Origin: Acetobacter peroxydans
GTDB taxonomy: Bacteria; Pseudomonadota; Alphaproteobacteria; Acetobacterales; Acetobacteraceae
Assembly: GCF_006539345.1 (NCBI RefSeq)
Contig: NZ_BJMV01000003.1
Coordinates: forward strand, 62,001 to 126,000
DNA length: 64,000 bases
Direction of reading: 5' to 3'
Positions 43,002 through 52,758 of this stretch are shown piece after piece (position 1 is the stretch's first letter; every line of letters begins with the position of its first letter). A program made the position numbers and the translations under genes. The notes beneath the pieces were generated by a model. The model saw only the letters and a list, made by a program, of their open reading frames with translations, was not told the origin of the DNA and made no database searches.

Positions 43002-45485
43002 TCAGAATTGCTGGCCGAACCCGAAACGCAGAAGCTGCGTACGGTCATTGTGGCTACGCCTAATCGGCACACCCAGATCGATATTCAAAAGACCAAATGG
43101 GCTTTTCCAGGACACGCCCGCACCGGCACTAACGCGGGGCATAACCGTATCACCGCTAATAGGTGTATAGCGCGAACCCGCCGTAGCCGGGTCCGTATAC
43201 AATGTTTTAACACGCACGCCTGCAACAGAGCCCATATCCGCAAAAACACGTCCTCCCAGACCCATGCTGGAAACGTACGGCAGAGGGAAGTTAAGCTGAG
43301 CGGAAGCGTTATACATAAAACGCCCCCCCAGCAAATCTTCGGAAGAGTGTCCGCCTGGGACAGTGCCGACGCTTCGAGGCCCTGCACCGCCATCCAGGAA
43401 GCCGCGAAGATTGTTACCGCCCAGGTAGAAGTTGTCGATCACGTCGTGGCGGCCATTGCCCCAGTCCGCCATCCAGCCCGCGCCTCCACGTAAAGAGAAC
43501 GTCCAGTCATGGCTGTTGGTCAGATCATCCAGCGGTATGTAATACGCGCCATTCACCTTGCCACGCACATAGTCTTCATCACCGCCGATCCCAGCGAAGT
43601 CACCCCCGACGGACACAAAATAGCCACGGTGCGGCATCATCCGGTTGTCTCGACGGTCATACATAACCGTGGTGCTGAGCTGCGACAGCAAAGAGGGACT
43701 CTGCTGATCAAGAATATACCACGATGCCTCACTCCAGGCGTCATTTACCCAGCGACGGATGAGGCTGGAATTCCAGGACTGCGAGAGGTAGCGATTATAG
43801 GAATACCCCATGCGCAGAGTAATACCGTAACGTCCTTCCGAGTAGCTCTGGTACGTCTGGTAGCTATTCTCGATAAAGAAGATATCCGCGCCAACCACAA
43901 GGTTACGGCCCATGAAAGCCGGATCGGTAATCGAAATATCCGCCTGCTTCTGCCACATCGAGACCGTACCGGAAATACCGGCATCCACCCCGCTACCCAA
44001 CAGGTTGTGCTGCTTGAGACCCACGTTACCGATCACGCCCACGTCGGTGGAGTAACCGCCGCCGAGCGAGAACTCACCCGTTGGTTTTTCGACCACATCC
44101 ACAGCGACATTGACGCGATCAGGCGCGCTGCCGGGCGTATCCTTAATATCCGAGCTTTTGAAGAAGCCAAGATTCTGCACGCTTTGCTTGGCGTATTTCT
44201 TGTAGCTGGCGCTGTAGGGATCACCTTCCGCAAAGGGAAGCTGGGCACGCACCACATGATCCTGCGTGATGGTGTTCCCGTTGATATCGATACGTTCGAT
44301 ATAACGGCGCGGCCCTTCGCTGATATCGAACAGGAGGTTGATGATCCGCTTTTCAGGATTGCGAGCAATCTCAGGATGCACCTGCGCGAAGGGATGCCCT
44401 TCAGACTGGAGCAGTTCCTCCATGTCGGTGGCATTATCCTGCACCGCCTTGCCGTCGTACCACTGATGGGCGAACAATTCGACATGCTTACGCATGGATT
44501 CAGCAGGCACATGTCGCAGACTGGAGCGGATATCCACCCGACCCAGACGATAACGGACACCTTCATCAATCGTAAAGGTGACATAGAAGGACTTGCGATC
44601 GGACGACAGTTCGCCCTTTATATCCTTCACCTGAAAGTCCACATACCCGTTGCGCAGGTAGAAACGGCGCAGCAGTTCCGCATCGTATTTCACGCGGTCA
44701 GGGTTATATTCGTCCGACGAGCCAAGAAAGTGATACCAGGCGGTTTCCTTGGAGGACACCACTCCGGCCAACTGCGATTCGCTGAACGCCCTGTTCCCCA
44801 CGAACGCAACCTTGCGGATCATGGTCTGCGGGCCTTCATTGATCTTGAAGACCACATCCACCCGGTTATGGGCAAGACGGACGATCTGCGGTGTCACCAC
44901 CGCCGAAAAACGCGCTTTCTGGGCATAGACCTGCAGAATGTGCTGCCGGTCATCCGCCGTGGTTTCAGCCGAAAATACCGCACGCGGCTTGAGGGTAAGA
45001 ACCTTGTTGAGGTCTTCATCCTTAGCGGCGTGATTACCCTCGAACACGATACGGTTGACGACCGGATTTTCCTTCACCCGCACCAGCAGATCGTTACCTT
45101 CACGGCGCAGCGTCACATCGCTGAACAAACCCGTGGCGTACAACGTCTTGAGGGAGCGATCGAGATCGTCCTGCGAGAACGGATCGCCCGGCCTGACCAC
45201 CATATAGGACAGGATCGTGCTGGTTTCGATGCGCGTGTTACCGGACACGCGAATGTCCTCAATGATGCCGTCAGCAGCACGGGCGGAAGAGTTCCCCTGG
45301 GCCGCATGGCGCGATCCAGCACCCTGCGTTGCCATGGAGCGATGCGAAGCCGCATCGGCCTGACGTGTTGCGACCATGACAAGTGGCAGCATACAGACAG
45401 AAAGGAACAGGGCAGACCGTTTACCTTTCAAGATCTGCCTCCCGCCATCCAGATCGTTCTCAGCACGAAGCCCACTCTCCTGCAT
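43002..45485 (-). CDS. bamA: Outer-membrane protein assembly factor BamA
   Basis: The 827-residue precursor has a signal segment (SALFLSVCMLPLVMVATRQADA) after a 20-residue charged front, then five POTRA domains (about residues 80-450; the first begins IIEDIRVSGNTRIETSTIL), and a C-terminal beta-barrel ending in QQF, the terminal aromatic signal recognised by the BAM machinery. VRGF-type RGF is present as NLRGFLDGGAGPR. The frame opens to 45584, but ATG 45485 is preferred, with GGCGGGAA upstream and the signal peptide near the N-terminus. Confidence 0.94.
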   Translation of the reverse strand: MQESGLRAENDLDGGRQILKGKRSALFLSVCMLPLVMVATRQADAASHRSMATQGAGSRHAAQGNSSARAADGIIEDIRVSGNTRIETSTILSYMVVRPGDPFSQDDLDRSLKTLYATGLFSDVTLRREGNDLLVRVKENPVVNRIVFEGNHAAKDEDLNKVLTLKPRAVFSAETTADDRQHILQVYAQKARFSAVVTPQIVRLAHNRVDVVFKINEGPQTMIRKVAFVGNRAFSESQLAGVVSSKETAWYHFLGSSDEYNPDRVKYDAELLRRFYLRNGYVDFQVKDIKGELSSDRKSFYVTFTIDEGVRYRLGRVDIRSSLRHVPAESMRKHVELFAHQWYDGKAVQDNATDMEELLQSEGHPFAQVHPEIARNPEKRIINLLFDISEGPRRYIERIDINGNTITQDHVVRAQLPFAEGDPYSASYKKYAKQSVQNLGFFKSSDIKDTPGSAPDRVNVAVDVVEKPTGEFSLGGGYSTDVGVIGNVGLKQHNLLGSGVDAGISGTVSMWQKQADISITDPAFMGRNLVVGADIFFIENSYQTYQSYSEGRYGITLRMGYSYNRYLSQSWNSSLIRRWVNDAWSEASWYILDQQSPSLLSQLSTTVMYDRRDNRMMPHRGYFVSVGGDFAGIGGDEDYVRGKVNGAYYIPLDDLTNSHDWTFSLRGGAGWMADWGNGRHDVIDNFYLGGNNLRGFLDGGAGPRSVGTVPGGHSSEDLLGGRFMYNASAQLNFPLPYVSSMGLGGRVFADMGSVAGVRVKTLYTDPATAGSRYTPISGDTVMPRVSAGAGVSWKSPFGLLNIDLGVPIRRSHNDRTQLLRFGFGQQF

Positions 45486-45559
45486 TTTCCCGCCCGCAAG
45501 GGACGTATCCGAAATTACCCTTGTCACGCAAGACTTTCTCTTTCCGCCCCGGCTGCACT

Positions 45560-46672
45560 TCAGCCCGCGAGCGATGCAATCCACCTGAACAGGCCAAAAC
45601 CCGACAGGTCATTAAATGTCGAGAACAGAAACAATCCAGCCAGCACCGCAAAACCAGCCTGAAAACTGATCTCCTGCACCCGCTTGGAAACAGGGCGCCC
45701 CCTTACTGCCTCTATGGCATAAAAAACCAGACGTCCACCATCAAGAAGCGGTACGGGAAAGAGATTGATCAACCCGAGGTTGACGGACAGCAGCGCCATG
45801 AATGAAAGCAGGCTGGCAAAGCCATACTGCGCCACCTGCCCGGACAGTTGCGCGATCTTGAGCGGACCGCCCATTTCCTTCGCGGAATGTTGCCCGCTGA
45901 GAATCTGCCACACGCCCGCGAGGGTTCGTACCGTCGTATTCCACGTCGCTTTCGCACCCGACACCACCGCCTGAGGCAGGGGCTGCGGCTTGCCGCCATC
46001 TACCGCGAATGTCACGCCAAGCTGGCCATGCGCAGGCGCTCCGGCAGAATCCGAAACCGAGCCGATCGTCACCGGCAGAACCAGTTCCTGCCCATCGCGC
46101 CGCACGGTAAGGGTTGTCTGGACACCGGCGTGCCCTGTCACTTCGCCCAGAATATCTTCCACGCCATGCACCGTCTGCGTCCCGACACGGGCAATGACAT
46201 CCCCCTGCCGTACACCAGCCGCCGCCGCCGCACTGCCTGACTGGACAGAAGCCACCTCGTCGCGCACATGCGGCTCACCCGCCGTGGCAAACAGCAGCGT
46301 AAACAACACAAAAGCCAGCAGAAAATTGAAGACAGGTCCGGCCAGAATCACAATGGCCCGCGAACCTACCGGCTTGTCATGAAAGGTGCGCCCGGGAATC
46401 CACGCGGCTTTCTGCTCCTCAGTAGCGTCTGCAGGGTCTTCAAAACCGTGGGGACGCACATAGCCCCCCAGCGGCACCGGACAGACACGCCATTCCGTGC
46501 CCGTACGATCGCGCCATTTGAAAAGGGCCGGGCCGAAACCCAACGAAAAAACCTCGACATGCACCCCGCGCCAGCGGGCCGCGAGATAATGCCCCAGTTC
46601 ATGAATGGTAACCAGCACGCCCAGGACGAAAACGAAGGAAACCAATGTACGCAGATAATCGTGTATCATCAT
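45560..46672 (-). CDS. rseP: Site-2 zinc protease RseP
   Basis: The 370-residue intramembrane metalloprotease cleaves anti-sigma factors and signal-peptide remnants. HELGH lies in the first span near residue 25, and a PDZ domain (about 115-190, with VQSGSAAAAAGVRQGDVIARV) follows. The third catalytic element is NLFPVPLLDGGRLVF near residue 310, the NPDG-type motif of this family. A second ATG three bases further in may be the true start, since GGAGGT lies immediately upstream. It is followed by bamA, as in most proteobacteria. Confidence 0.95.
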   Translation of the reverse strand: MMIHDYLRTLVSFVFVLGVLVTIHELGHYLAARWRGVHVEVFSLGFGPALFKWRDRTGTEWRVCPVPLGGYVRPHGFEDPADATEEQKAAWIPGRTFHDKPVGSRAIVILAGPVFNFLLAFVLFTLLFATAGEPHVRDEVASVQSGSAAAAAGVRQGDVIARVGTQTVHGVEDILGEVTGHAGVQTTLTVRRDGQELVLPVTIGSVSDSAGAPAHGQLGVTFAVDGGKPQPLPQAVVSGAKATWNTTVRTLAGVWQILSGQHSAKEMGGPLKIAQLSGQVAQYGFASLLSFMALLSVNLGLINLFPVPLLDGGRLVFYAIEAVRGRPVSKRVQEISFQAGFAVLAGLFLFSTFNDLSGFGLFRWIASLAG

Positions 46673-46703
46673 ACCTCCGTTATCGGGCCTGGAAGGATTT
46701 TTC

Positions 46704-47861
46704 TCAAGCGGCGCAGGTCAGAACCAGCCGCTCCGCCGCCTTGCGGGCCTGCATGTCCCAGTGAAGAACGGCTTCGAGCGTATCCGCAGACGGCGCGCCC
46801 AGCGTGTCCATAACCTCTTCTACCATGCGGGCGATGTCGAGAAAACCGACGCGCTCGGACAGGAAGGCATCGACCGCCACTTCATTGGCGGCGGACAGGA
46901 TAGCAGGAGCCGCCCCCCCCTGCCGCAGGGCCTGACGCGCAAGACGCAGGGCAGGGAACCGCACCTCATCCGGCGTGAAGAAGTCCAGCGTTCCAAACGC
47001 CGCGAGATCAAGCCATGAGGATGTCGTAGCCATACGCTGCGGCCATGCCAGAGCATGAGCAATGGGAATCCGCATGTCTGCCGAGCCCATCTGGGCGATC
47101 AGGCTGCCATCCGTATACTGCACCATGCCATGCACGACGGACTGCGGGTGCACCAGCACGTCGATCCGGTCTTCAGACAGGTTGAATATCCGCGCGGCCT
47201 CAATAACTTCCAGTCCCTTGTTGAACATGGTGGCCGAATCAATGCTGATTTTGGCGCCCATGCTCCAGGTCGGGTGCTTGAGGGCCTGCGCCCGGGTCGC
47301 GCCGCGCATTTCTTCCAGCGTCGCATTGCGGAACGGCCCGCCGGATGCCGTCAGCACGATCTTGGCAACCTGATCGGCCTGCCGGTCGGCCATGGCCTGA
47401 AAAACCGCGTTATGTTCGGAATCGACCGGCAGCAGCGTCGCTCCGGCTTCCCGCACGGCCCGGAGCATGACATCGCCTGCGGAGACCAGTGCTTCCTTAT
47501 TGGCCAGCGCAATGCTGCCACCATTGCGCACGGCAGCCAGCGTCGGCTCCAGCCCGGCTGCCCCGGTAATGGCCGCCATGGTCCAATCCACCGGCTCCGC
47601 CGCCGCTTCGATAACGGCCTGGCGCCCACCAGCAACGCGGATACCGCTCCCTGCGAGCAGGCCACGCAGTTCTTCCGCCGCAGCCTCGTCAGTCAGGACC
47701 GCCAGTTCCGCACGCAGGCTCAGCGCCTGTTCGGCCAGTTTTGCGGCGTTTTTCCCGCCTACCAGCGCCCGCACCCTGTACTGGTCGCGCGCCTGCTCAA
47801 GAAGATCGACCGTGGAACAGCCGATGCTACCGGTACTTCCCAGAACGGTTACGGTTTTCAT
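46704..47861 (-). CDS. dxr: 1-deoxy-D-xylulose-5-phosphate reductoisomerase
   Basis: The 385-residue enzyme makes 2-C-methyl-D-erythritol 4-phosphate in the MEP isoprenoid pathway. TVLGSTGSIGCSTVDLL is the NADPH-binding motif, ALANKEALVSAG lies near residue 125, and SEHNAVFQAM and SGGPFR form metal/substrate sites. The frame continues to 47921 but ATG 47861 puts the Rossmann motif near the N-terminus as usual. It feeds the uppS step in the same operon run. Confidence 0.95.
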   Translation of the reverse strand: MKTVTVLGSTGSIGCSTVDLLEQARDQYRVRALVGGKNAAKLAEQALSLRAELAVLTDEAAAEELRGLLAGSGIRVAGGRQAVIEAAAEPVDWTMAAITGAAGLEPTLAAVRNGGSIALANKEALVSAGDVMLRAVREAGATLLPVDSEHNAVFQAMADRQADQVAKIVLTASGGPFRNATLEEMRGATRAQALKHPTWSMGAKISIDSATMFNKGLEVIEAARIFNLSEDRIDVLVHPQSVVHGMVQYTDGSLIAQMGSADMRIPIAHALAWPQRMATTSSWLDLAAFGTLDFFTPDEVRFPALRLARQALRQGGAAPAILSAANEVAVDAFLSERVGFLDIARMVEEVMDTLGAPSADTLEAVLHWDMQARKAAERLVLTCAA

Positions 47862-47966
47862 GCTTTGTCTTCCATCCTGCAAACACCCAAACCCTGCAAC
47901 GGTGGACAGGATGCACCGCACAGAACAAACCTCGACGCGGCCGCACAGGGCAGACCGCGCTCATGC

Positions 47967-48815
47967 CTAGCCGGGCAGGAAACGAAATACGCCGCCCAGA
48001 ATATCGTGCAAACCCGCCAGCCAAAAAGCCCCGGCTCCACCGGCACAGGCCGCAAGCCCCGCTGCCAGAGGGGCTGCCGCCGCCAGACCGTCAAACCGGT
48101 CCAACAGGCCCCCATGGCCCGGCAGCAACGTGCCGGAATCCTTAACATTCAAGGCCCGCTTCATGGCGCTTTCAGCCAGATCGCCCATCTGGGCAGCTAC
48201 ACCCAGCAACCCACCCCAGACCAACCCACCGGCAACCCCGCCCGCGCCGGAACAAGCAGCAACCAAAGCGCCGACCCCCATGGCCCCCAGCAATCCGCCA
48301 ACGGCGCCGGAACGGGTTTTACCTGGCGAAATGCGGGGCGCAAGCTTGGGGCCGCCAACAATACGCCCCACGACATAAGCCGTGCTGTCGCTGGCCACCA
48401 CAACCCCGACCACAAACAATACAGGCCACACACCGTCCTGCCGTAGCCACAGCAGAGCCGTGCCCAGCAGCACGATCACGCACATGAGCGCCCAGAGAGC
48501 ACCACCAAAAACAAACGACAGCAGGCAGAACAGTACAAACGACGCCCAATGCCCGCTCGCTGCGGAAAAACCCGCACACAAGGCCCAGGCTACGTATACC
48601 CCCCCGCGCCAGTCCCGTACGGACAGGCCGAACAGCCGCGCAGCTTCAACCGCCATGCCTGCCATACCCGCCAGAATAAGCAGGGCATAAAGCCACCCGC
48701 CCACGCTGATGCACAAGCCCGCCACCGCAACCAGCACCGCGCCGGAAATCAGACGCGGGCGCAGATCACGCCATGCGGACTGTCCGGCCTGCGCCCCATT
48801 ATTACCCCCCGTCAT
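47967..48815 (-). CDS. cdsA: Phosphatidate cytidylyltransferase
   Basis: The 282-residue, roughly eight-span membrane enzyme makes CDP-diacylglycerol from phosphatidate and CTP. SDSTAYVVGRIVGGPKLAPRISPGKT near residue 185 carries the family's metal-binding Asp and the SPxKT signature, and GDLAESAMKRALNVKDSGTLLPGHGGLLDRFD near the C-terminus is the CDS signature. Its ATG overlaps the uppS stop (ATGA). Confidence 0.95.
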   Translation of the reverse strand: MTGGNNGAQAGQSAWRDLRPRLISGAVLVAVAGLCISVGGWLYALLILAGMAGMAVEAARLFGLSVRDWRGGVYVAWALCAGFSAASGHWASFVLFCLLSFVFGGALWALMCVIVLLGTALLWLRQDGVWPVLFVVGVVVASDSTAYVVGRIVGGPKLAPRISPGKTRSGAVGGLLGAMGVGALVAACSGAGGVAGGLVWGGLLGVAAQMGDLAESAMKRALNVKDSGTLLPGHGGLLDRFDGLAAAAPLAAGLAACAGGAGAFWLAGLHDILGGVFRFLPG

Positions 48816-49552
48816 GCGGAAGCCACCGGGCGGCTGCCAAAGCGGCGTTCACGCCGCGCATAAACATCTAGCACCGTCGCGAAATGCCCCTCGGTAAAGT
48901 CAGGCCAGTACACGTCCAGAAACACCAGTTCGGCATAGGCACTCTGCCACAGCAGGAAATTGGACAGTCTGTATTCGCCGCTGGTGCGCACGACCACATC
49001 CGGGTCGGGCACGCCGTGTGTCCACAGATGATTGGCCAGCATGGCCTCGGTAATATCATCAGGTTCCAGCGTACCGGCTTTCACAGCCCGCGCCAACGTG
49101 CGGGCCGACTGCACGATATCGCACCGCCCACCGTAAGAGAGCGCCAGCAACAGCACCATGCCCGTATTGTCACGGGTCATGTCCTCCGCACGCTCCAGTT
49201 CTTCCCGCAGGCTGGCATCAAACCGGTCGAGTTCACCGATAAAACGTAACCGCACGCCTTTTACATGCAGTTCGCGCACCTTGTGCCGCAGATAATAGCG
49301 CAGCAGGCTGGTCAGATCGGAGACTTCCTGCGGACCGCGCGACCAGTTTTCGGACGAAAAAGCGTAGAGCGTGAGATAGGGCACCCCACGCTGCATGGCC
49401 GCGCGCACGCAGCGCGCCACGGCCTCCGCCCCGGCCTTGTGCCCCGCAAGATGTGGCAACCCACGCTCGCGCGCCCAGCGCCCGTTTCCATCCATGATGA
49501 TGGCGACATGCGTTGGAACAGACATGTTTTTTTCGGCCACGCCAGACGACAT
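48812..49552 (-). CDS. uppS: Undecaprenyl diphosphate synthase
   Basis: The cis-prenyltransferase makes the C55 carrier lipid for peptidoglycan and LPS. HVAIIMDGNGRWARERGLPHLAGHKAG contains the catalytic Asp and the substrate-binding Arg/Arg/His residues; TLYAFSSENWSR and PDPDVVVRTSGEYRLSNFLLWQ are further signatures. Starts at ATG 49552 (246 residues) and ATG 49525 (237 residues) are both possible; neither has a clear Shine-Dalgarno sequence. It lies between frr and cdsA in the conserved order. Confidence 0.95.
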   Translation of the reverse strand: MSSGVAEKNMSVPTHVAIIMDGNGRWARERGLPHLAGHKAGAEAVARCVRAAMQRGVPYLTLYAFSSENWSRGPQEVSDLTSLLRYYLRHKVRELHVKGVRLRFIGELDRFDASLREELERAEDMTRDNTGMVLLLALSYGGRCDIVQSARTLARAVKAGTLEPDDITEAMLANHLWTHGVPDPDVVVRTSGEYRLSNFLLWQSAYAELVFLDVYWPDFTEGHFATVLDVYARRERRFGSRPVASA

Positions 49553-49603
49553 TGCAAGAAAGGCCCCAAAAAACCGGTTTTATCGACGGAACAGCCCGCC
49601 AGA

Positions 49604-50167
49604 TCAGACCTGTTTGATTTCCTTGTCTTTTTCGCCCAGCATGTCATCAATTTTTTTCACATACTGATCCGTGAGCTTCTGGATGGCATCAGACCAGGTT
49701 TTGATATCATCCTGACTGATTTCGCCCTTTTTTTCGAAGCCCTTGGCCTTGTCCATGCCATCGCGCCGCACACCGCGCACCGCCACCTTGGCCCCTTCCG
49801 CATAGCGGGCGGCGGCCTTGGCCAGCTCGTTACGGCGCTCTTCGGTCAACTGGGGAATAGGCACGCGGATAGTCTGCCCTTCGCCTGCCGGGTTCAGCCC
49901 CAGCCCCGCATCGCGGATGGCGCGCTCAACCGCACCGGCCAGCGCCCTGTCCCACACCTGCACGGTAATCATGCGCGCTTCAGGCACCGCAATCGAGCCC
50001 ACCTGTGTCAGCGGCACTTCGCCACCGTAGGCCTCGACCCTTACGGGCTCCAGAAGGGCAGGGCTTGCGCGCCCCGAACGCAAGCCGGAAAAATCACGCC
50101 GCAGGCTTTCAAGCGCACCATCCATGCGGCGCTTCAGATCATCCATCAGGGCATTCAAGTCAGACAC
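49604..50167 (-). CDS. frr: Ribosome recycling factor
   Basis: The 187-residue protein splits post-termination ribosomes with EF-G. It shows the three-helix bundle pattern with RRMDGALESLRRDFSGLRSGRASPALLEPV at the N-terminus and RKN-like RRNELAKAAARYAEGAKVAVRGVRRDGMDKAK in the third helix. GTG 50167 is preferred because GGGAG lies 8 bases upstream and the protein then has the usual length; the frame remains open to 50194. Confidence 0.94.
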   Translation of the reverse strand: MSDLNALMDDLKRRMDGALESLRRDFSGLRSGRASPALLEPVRVEAYGGEVPLTQVGSIAVPEARMITVQVWDRALAGAVERAIRDAGLGLNPAGEGQTIRVPIPQLTEERRNELAKAAARYAEGAKVAVRGVRRDGMDKAKGFEKKGEISQDDIKTWSDAIQKLTDQYVKKIDDMLGEKDKEIKQV

Positions 50168-50251
50168 GGCGGTTTCTCCCGTTACCTTACACAATGCGGC
50201 GCTGCCCGCGCCGGAGTCATATCCTGTTCATCACACCGCATCAGGCGGCGA

Positions 50252-50992
50252 TCATTCGGCTGTCTCGACAATCCGGGTAAACGGCCCTTCCCCGCGCATG
50301 ACGCGACCAAAGGAGCCTTCCTCTCCGATATTGAAGACAATGATCGGCAGGTTGTTTTCACGCGCGAGGCTGATGGCGGCCGCGTCCATGACGTTAAGCT
50401 GGTTGGCCAGCACGTTCAGGTAGGTCAGCTCATCGTAGCGGACAGCGGACGGGTCACGCTTGGGGTCGGCGGAATAAACGCCATCAACCTGCGTACCCTT
50501 GAGCAGGATATTACATTCCATTTCCGCCGCGCGCAGGGCCGCGGCCGTATCCGTGGTAAAGAAGGGATTGCCCGTGCCTGCGGCAAAAATGACCACACGC
50601 CCCTTTTCCATATGCCGCACCGCACGGCGGCGGATGTAAGGCTCAGCCACGGATGACATATGGATGGCCGACATCACCCTGGTCGTAATCTGCTCGCGTT
50701 CCAGTGCATTCTGGAGCAGCAAGGCATTGATGACCGTGGCCAGCATCCCGGCATAGTCACCCTGCGCACGGTCCATCCCCTTGGCCGCGGCCGCGACACC
50801 CCGGAAAATATTACCGCCACCCACCACAAGGCAGACTTCGATTCCATCGCGCACAACCTGCGCGACATCCTGGGCAATACGCTCGACGGTTTTCTGATCC
50901 ACGCCGAAGGCGCCGCCGCCCATCAGCGCTTCCCCCGAAACCTTGAGCAGTACGCGTTTGCGGTTCGGCGTTTCGCCAGCACAAGCAGTCAT
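50252..50992 (-). CDS. pyrH: UMP kinase
   Basis: The 246-residue hexameric amino-acid-kinase-fold enzyme phosphorylates UMP to [18 protein letters not shown] near residue 12 is the phosphate-binding signature, [10 protein letters not shown] binds UMP and [23 protein letters not shown] is the ATP/UMP block. It is followed by frr after an 84-base gap. The usual upstream partners rpsB and tsf are not in this window; era lies 128 bases upstream on the same strand. Confidence 0.95.
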   Translation of the reverse strand: MTACAGETPNRKRVLLKVSGEALMGGGAFGVDQKTVERIAQDVAQVVRDGIEVCLVVGGGNIFRGVAAAAKGMDRAQGDYAGMLATVINALLLQNALEREQITTRVMSAIHMSSVAEPYIRRRAVRHMEKGRVVIFAAGTGNPFFTTDTAAALRAAEMECNILLKGTQVDGVYSADPKRDPSAVRYDELTYLNVLANQLNVMDAAAISLARENNLPIIVFNIGEEGSFGRVMRGEGPFTRIVETAE

Positions 50993-51120
50993 TGGCCCTC
51001 AACAAGCAAGCAGTCCGCAAAAGACCCCTCACATGCGCCCGTGCGAGCCACGTGTCAGGGTCGCCCTCTCTTATCCCTCATGGCGCACGGCCACAAGCGT
51101 TCAGGCCAAACTGGCGGCCT

Positions 51121-52038
51121 TCATGGCACGTCATCCAGCCCGATCGCCCGCAGGCGCGCACGCTCCTCGTCCCAACCCGAACGTTCCTTGACGTTCAGGA
51201 ACAGGTGGCAGGGGCGCTCCAGCAAAGAGCCAAGCTGCTTGCGCGCCCGCTCGCCAATCTGGCGGATTCTCTGCCCACCATCCCCAATCAGGATCGCCTT
51301 GTGGCCTGCGCGCGCCACGTAAATCGTGACATCAATCCGCACCGACCCGTCAGGACGTTCCGTATAGCTTTCGGTTTCTGCCGTGGCGCCATAGGGCACT
51401 TCCTCATGCGTCTGCATGAAAATCTGTTCCCGCACCAGTTCGGCCGCCAGCAGACGGTCCGGCAGGTCTGTCAGGTCATCCTCGGGATAGAGATACGGCC
51501 CCGGCGGCAGGGCGGCCGCCAACTGGTCCAGCAGGTCGTCCACTCCGTTACCCGTCCGGGCACTGACCATGAAGACATGCTCTACCGGAAGCCGCTCCGT
51601 AATGGCCGCCGTGAGCGGCAGCAGTGCACCGGGAGAAACAAGGTCGGTCTTGTTCAGCACCAGCCACACGCGGCGCTTGGTCGTGGCCAGCCGGTCCACG
51701 ATCTCGCTCACCGCCTCGTTCAGGCCCGAGCGGGCATCCACCAGCAGCAGCGTGATATCGGCATCTTCAGCGCCAGTCCATGCGGCAGCCACCATCGCCC
51801 GGTCGAGCTTGCGGCGCGGACGGAAAATACCGGGCGTATCCACCAGCAGGATCTGCGTTGCGCCACGCATGAGAATGCCCAGCACCCGAAAGCGCGTTGT
51901 CTGCGCCTTGGGAGAAACAATGGACAGCTTGGCACCCGCCATGCGGTTAAGCAGGGTGGACTTGCCCGCATTGGGCGCCCCCACCAGTGCCGCAAAGCCG
52001 CAGCGTGTCGTATCCGCCATATTCTGAGCCTCAGCCAT
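51121..52038 (-). CDS. era: GTPase Era
   Basis: The 305-residue GTPase helps 30S assembly by binding the 3' end of 16S rRNA. G1 GAPNAGKSTLLNRM, the switch region SPKAQTTRFRVLG, G3 DTPGI and G4 NKTD are followed by a KH domain in the last third (RIDVTIYVARAGHKAILIGDGGQRIRQIGERAR). ATG 52038 overlaps the rnc stop by 8 bases and has GGAAGG upstream; the frame is open further back in rnc. Confidence 0.95.
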   Translation of the reverse strand: MAEAQNMADTTRCGFAALVGAPNAGKSTLLNRMAGAKLSIVSPKAQTTRFRVLGILMRGATQILLVDTPGIFRPRRKLDRAMVAAAWTGAEDADITLLLVDARSGLNEAVSEIVDRLATTKRRVWLVLNKTDLVSPGALLPLTAAITERLPVEHVFMVSARTGNGVDDLLDQLAAALPPGPYLYPEDDLTDLPDRLLAAELVREQIFMQTHEEVPYGATAETESYTERPDGSVRIDVTIYVARAGHKAILIGDGGQRIRQIGERARKQLGSLLERPCHLFLNVKERSGWDEERARLRAIGLDDVP

Positions 52039-52756
52039 TGGGCTTGCCTTCCAGTTTTGCCAGCAGGGCGGCGGCCGCGGCGCTTTCCGCCGCGCGCTTG
52101 TTCCCCGCACGCCCTTCTGCCGCCAGACCGCCCGCCGTCACCCTGACGACAAACAGCGGCGCATGGGACGGTCCTTCCGCCCCGATCGTTTCATAAACAG
52201 GCAGCGCCTGCGCGCGCCCCAGAACCCATTCCTGCAATGCGGTCTTGGGGTCTTTAGGCGGGCGGGCCTGCGCATCAAGCTCGGGCTTCCAGCACTGCCG
52301 CACAATCTTGCGCGCAGGATCAAGCCCACCATCAAGAAACACGGCCCCAAGCACCGCCTCCAGCGCATCGGCCAGCACGTTGGCAGCAGTGCATACGCCG
52401 GCCCTGGCCTCGTGCGCCGCCACGGTCAGCGCAGTGGGCATATCGATGCGCTCGGCAATCCCTGCCAGCGTCGCCCGCGAGACAAGATGTGCCAGCCGTG
52501 AGCCTAGCGCGCCTTCCTGCTCACCCGGATAACGCTCCAGCAGCCATTCCGCCATCAGCAGCCCCAGGACACGATCGCCGATGAACTCAAGCCGTTCGTT
52601 AGACCCGGCTCCCTTGGCCTGCGCGCGCTTGCGGCCATTCGTTTTCTGGTTAACCGCCGAGCGATGCGTCAGCGCCTCATTCAGCAGGGCCTGATTGACA
52701 AAGGCGTACCCCAGCCGCACCTGCAAGGCGCGCGCGCCATCCTGCGGCTCCGCCAT
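52031..52756 (-). CDS. rnc: Ribonuclease III
   Basis: The 241-residue enzyme cleaves double-stranded RNA in rRNA and mRNA processing. The endonuclease domain has NERLEFIGDRVLGLL (signature Glu/Asp) near residue 55 and DALEAVLGAVFLDGGL, the second metal cluster. The C-terminal dsRNA-binding domain starts KTALQEWVLGRAQALPVYE. Its ATG lies two bases after the lepB stop. The basic, poly-charged segment QKTNGRKRAQAKGAG before the active site is a small insertion relative to E. coli. Confidence 0.95.
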   Translation of the reverse strand: MAEPQDGARALQVRLGYAFVNQALLNEALTHRSAVNQKTNGRKRAQAKGAGSNERLEFIGDRVLGLLMAEWLLERYPGEQEGALGSRLAHLVSRATLAGIAERIDMPTALTVAAHEARAGVCTAANVLADALEAVLGAVFLDGGLDPARKIVRQCWKPELDAQARPPKDPKTALQEWVLGRAQALPVYETIGAEGPSHAPLFVVRVTAGGLAAEGRAGNKRAAESAAAAALLAKLEGKPNG

Positions 52757-52758
52757 GC

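Noticed and set aside
43509..45662. 717-codon plus-strand frame
   Set aside because: It is antisense to bamA, whose signal peptide, POTRA pattern and terminal phenylalanine are clear. The plus-strand product has no recognisable domain.
47055..48446. 463-codon plus-strand frame
   Set aside because: Antisense to dxr and cdsA; no recognisable domain and no ribosome site.
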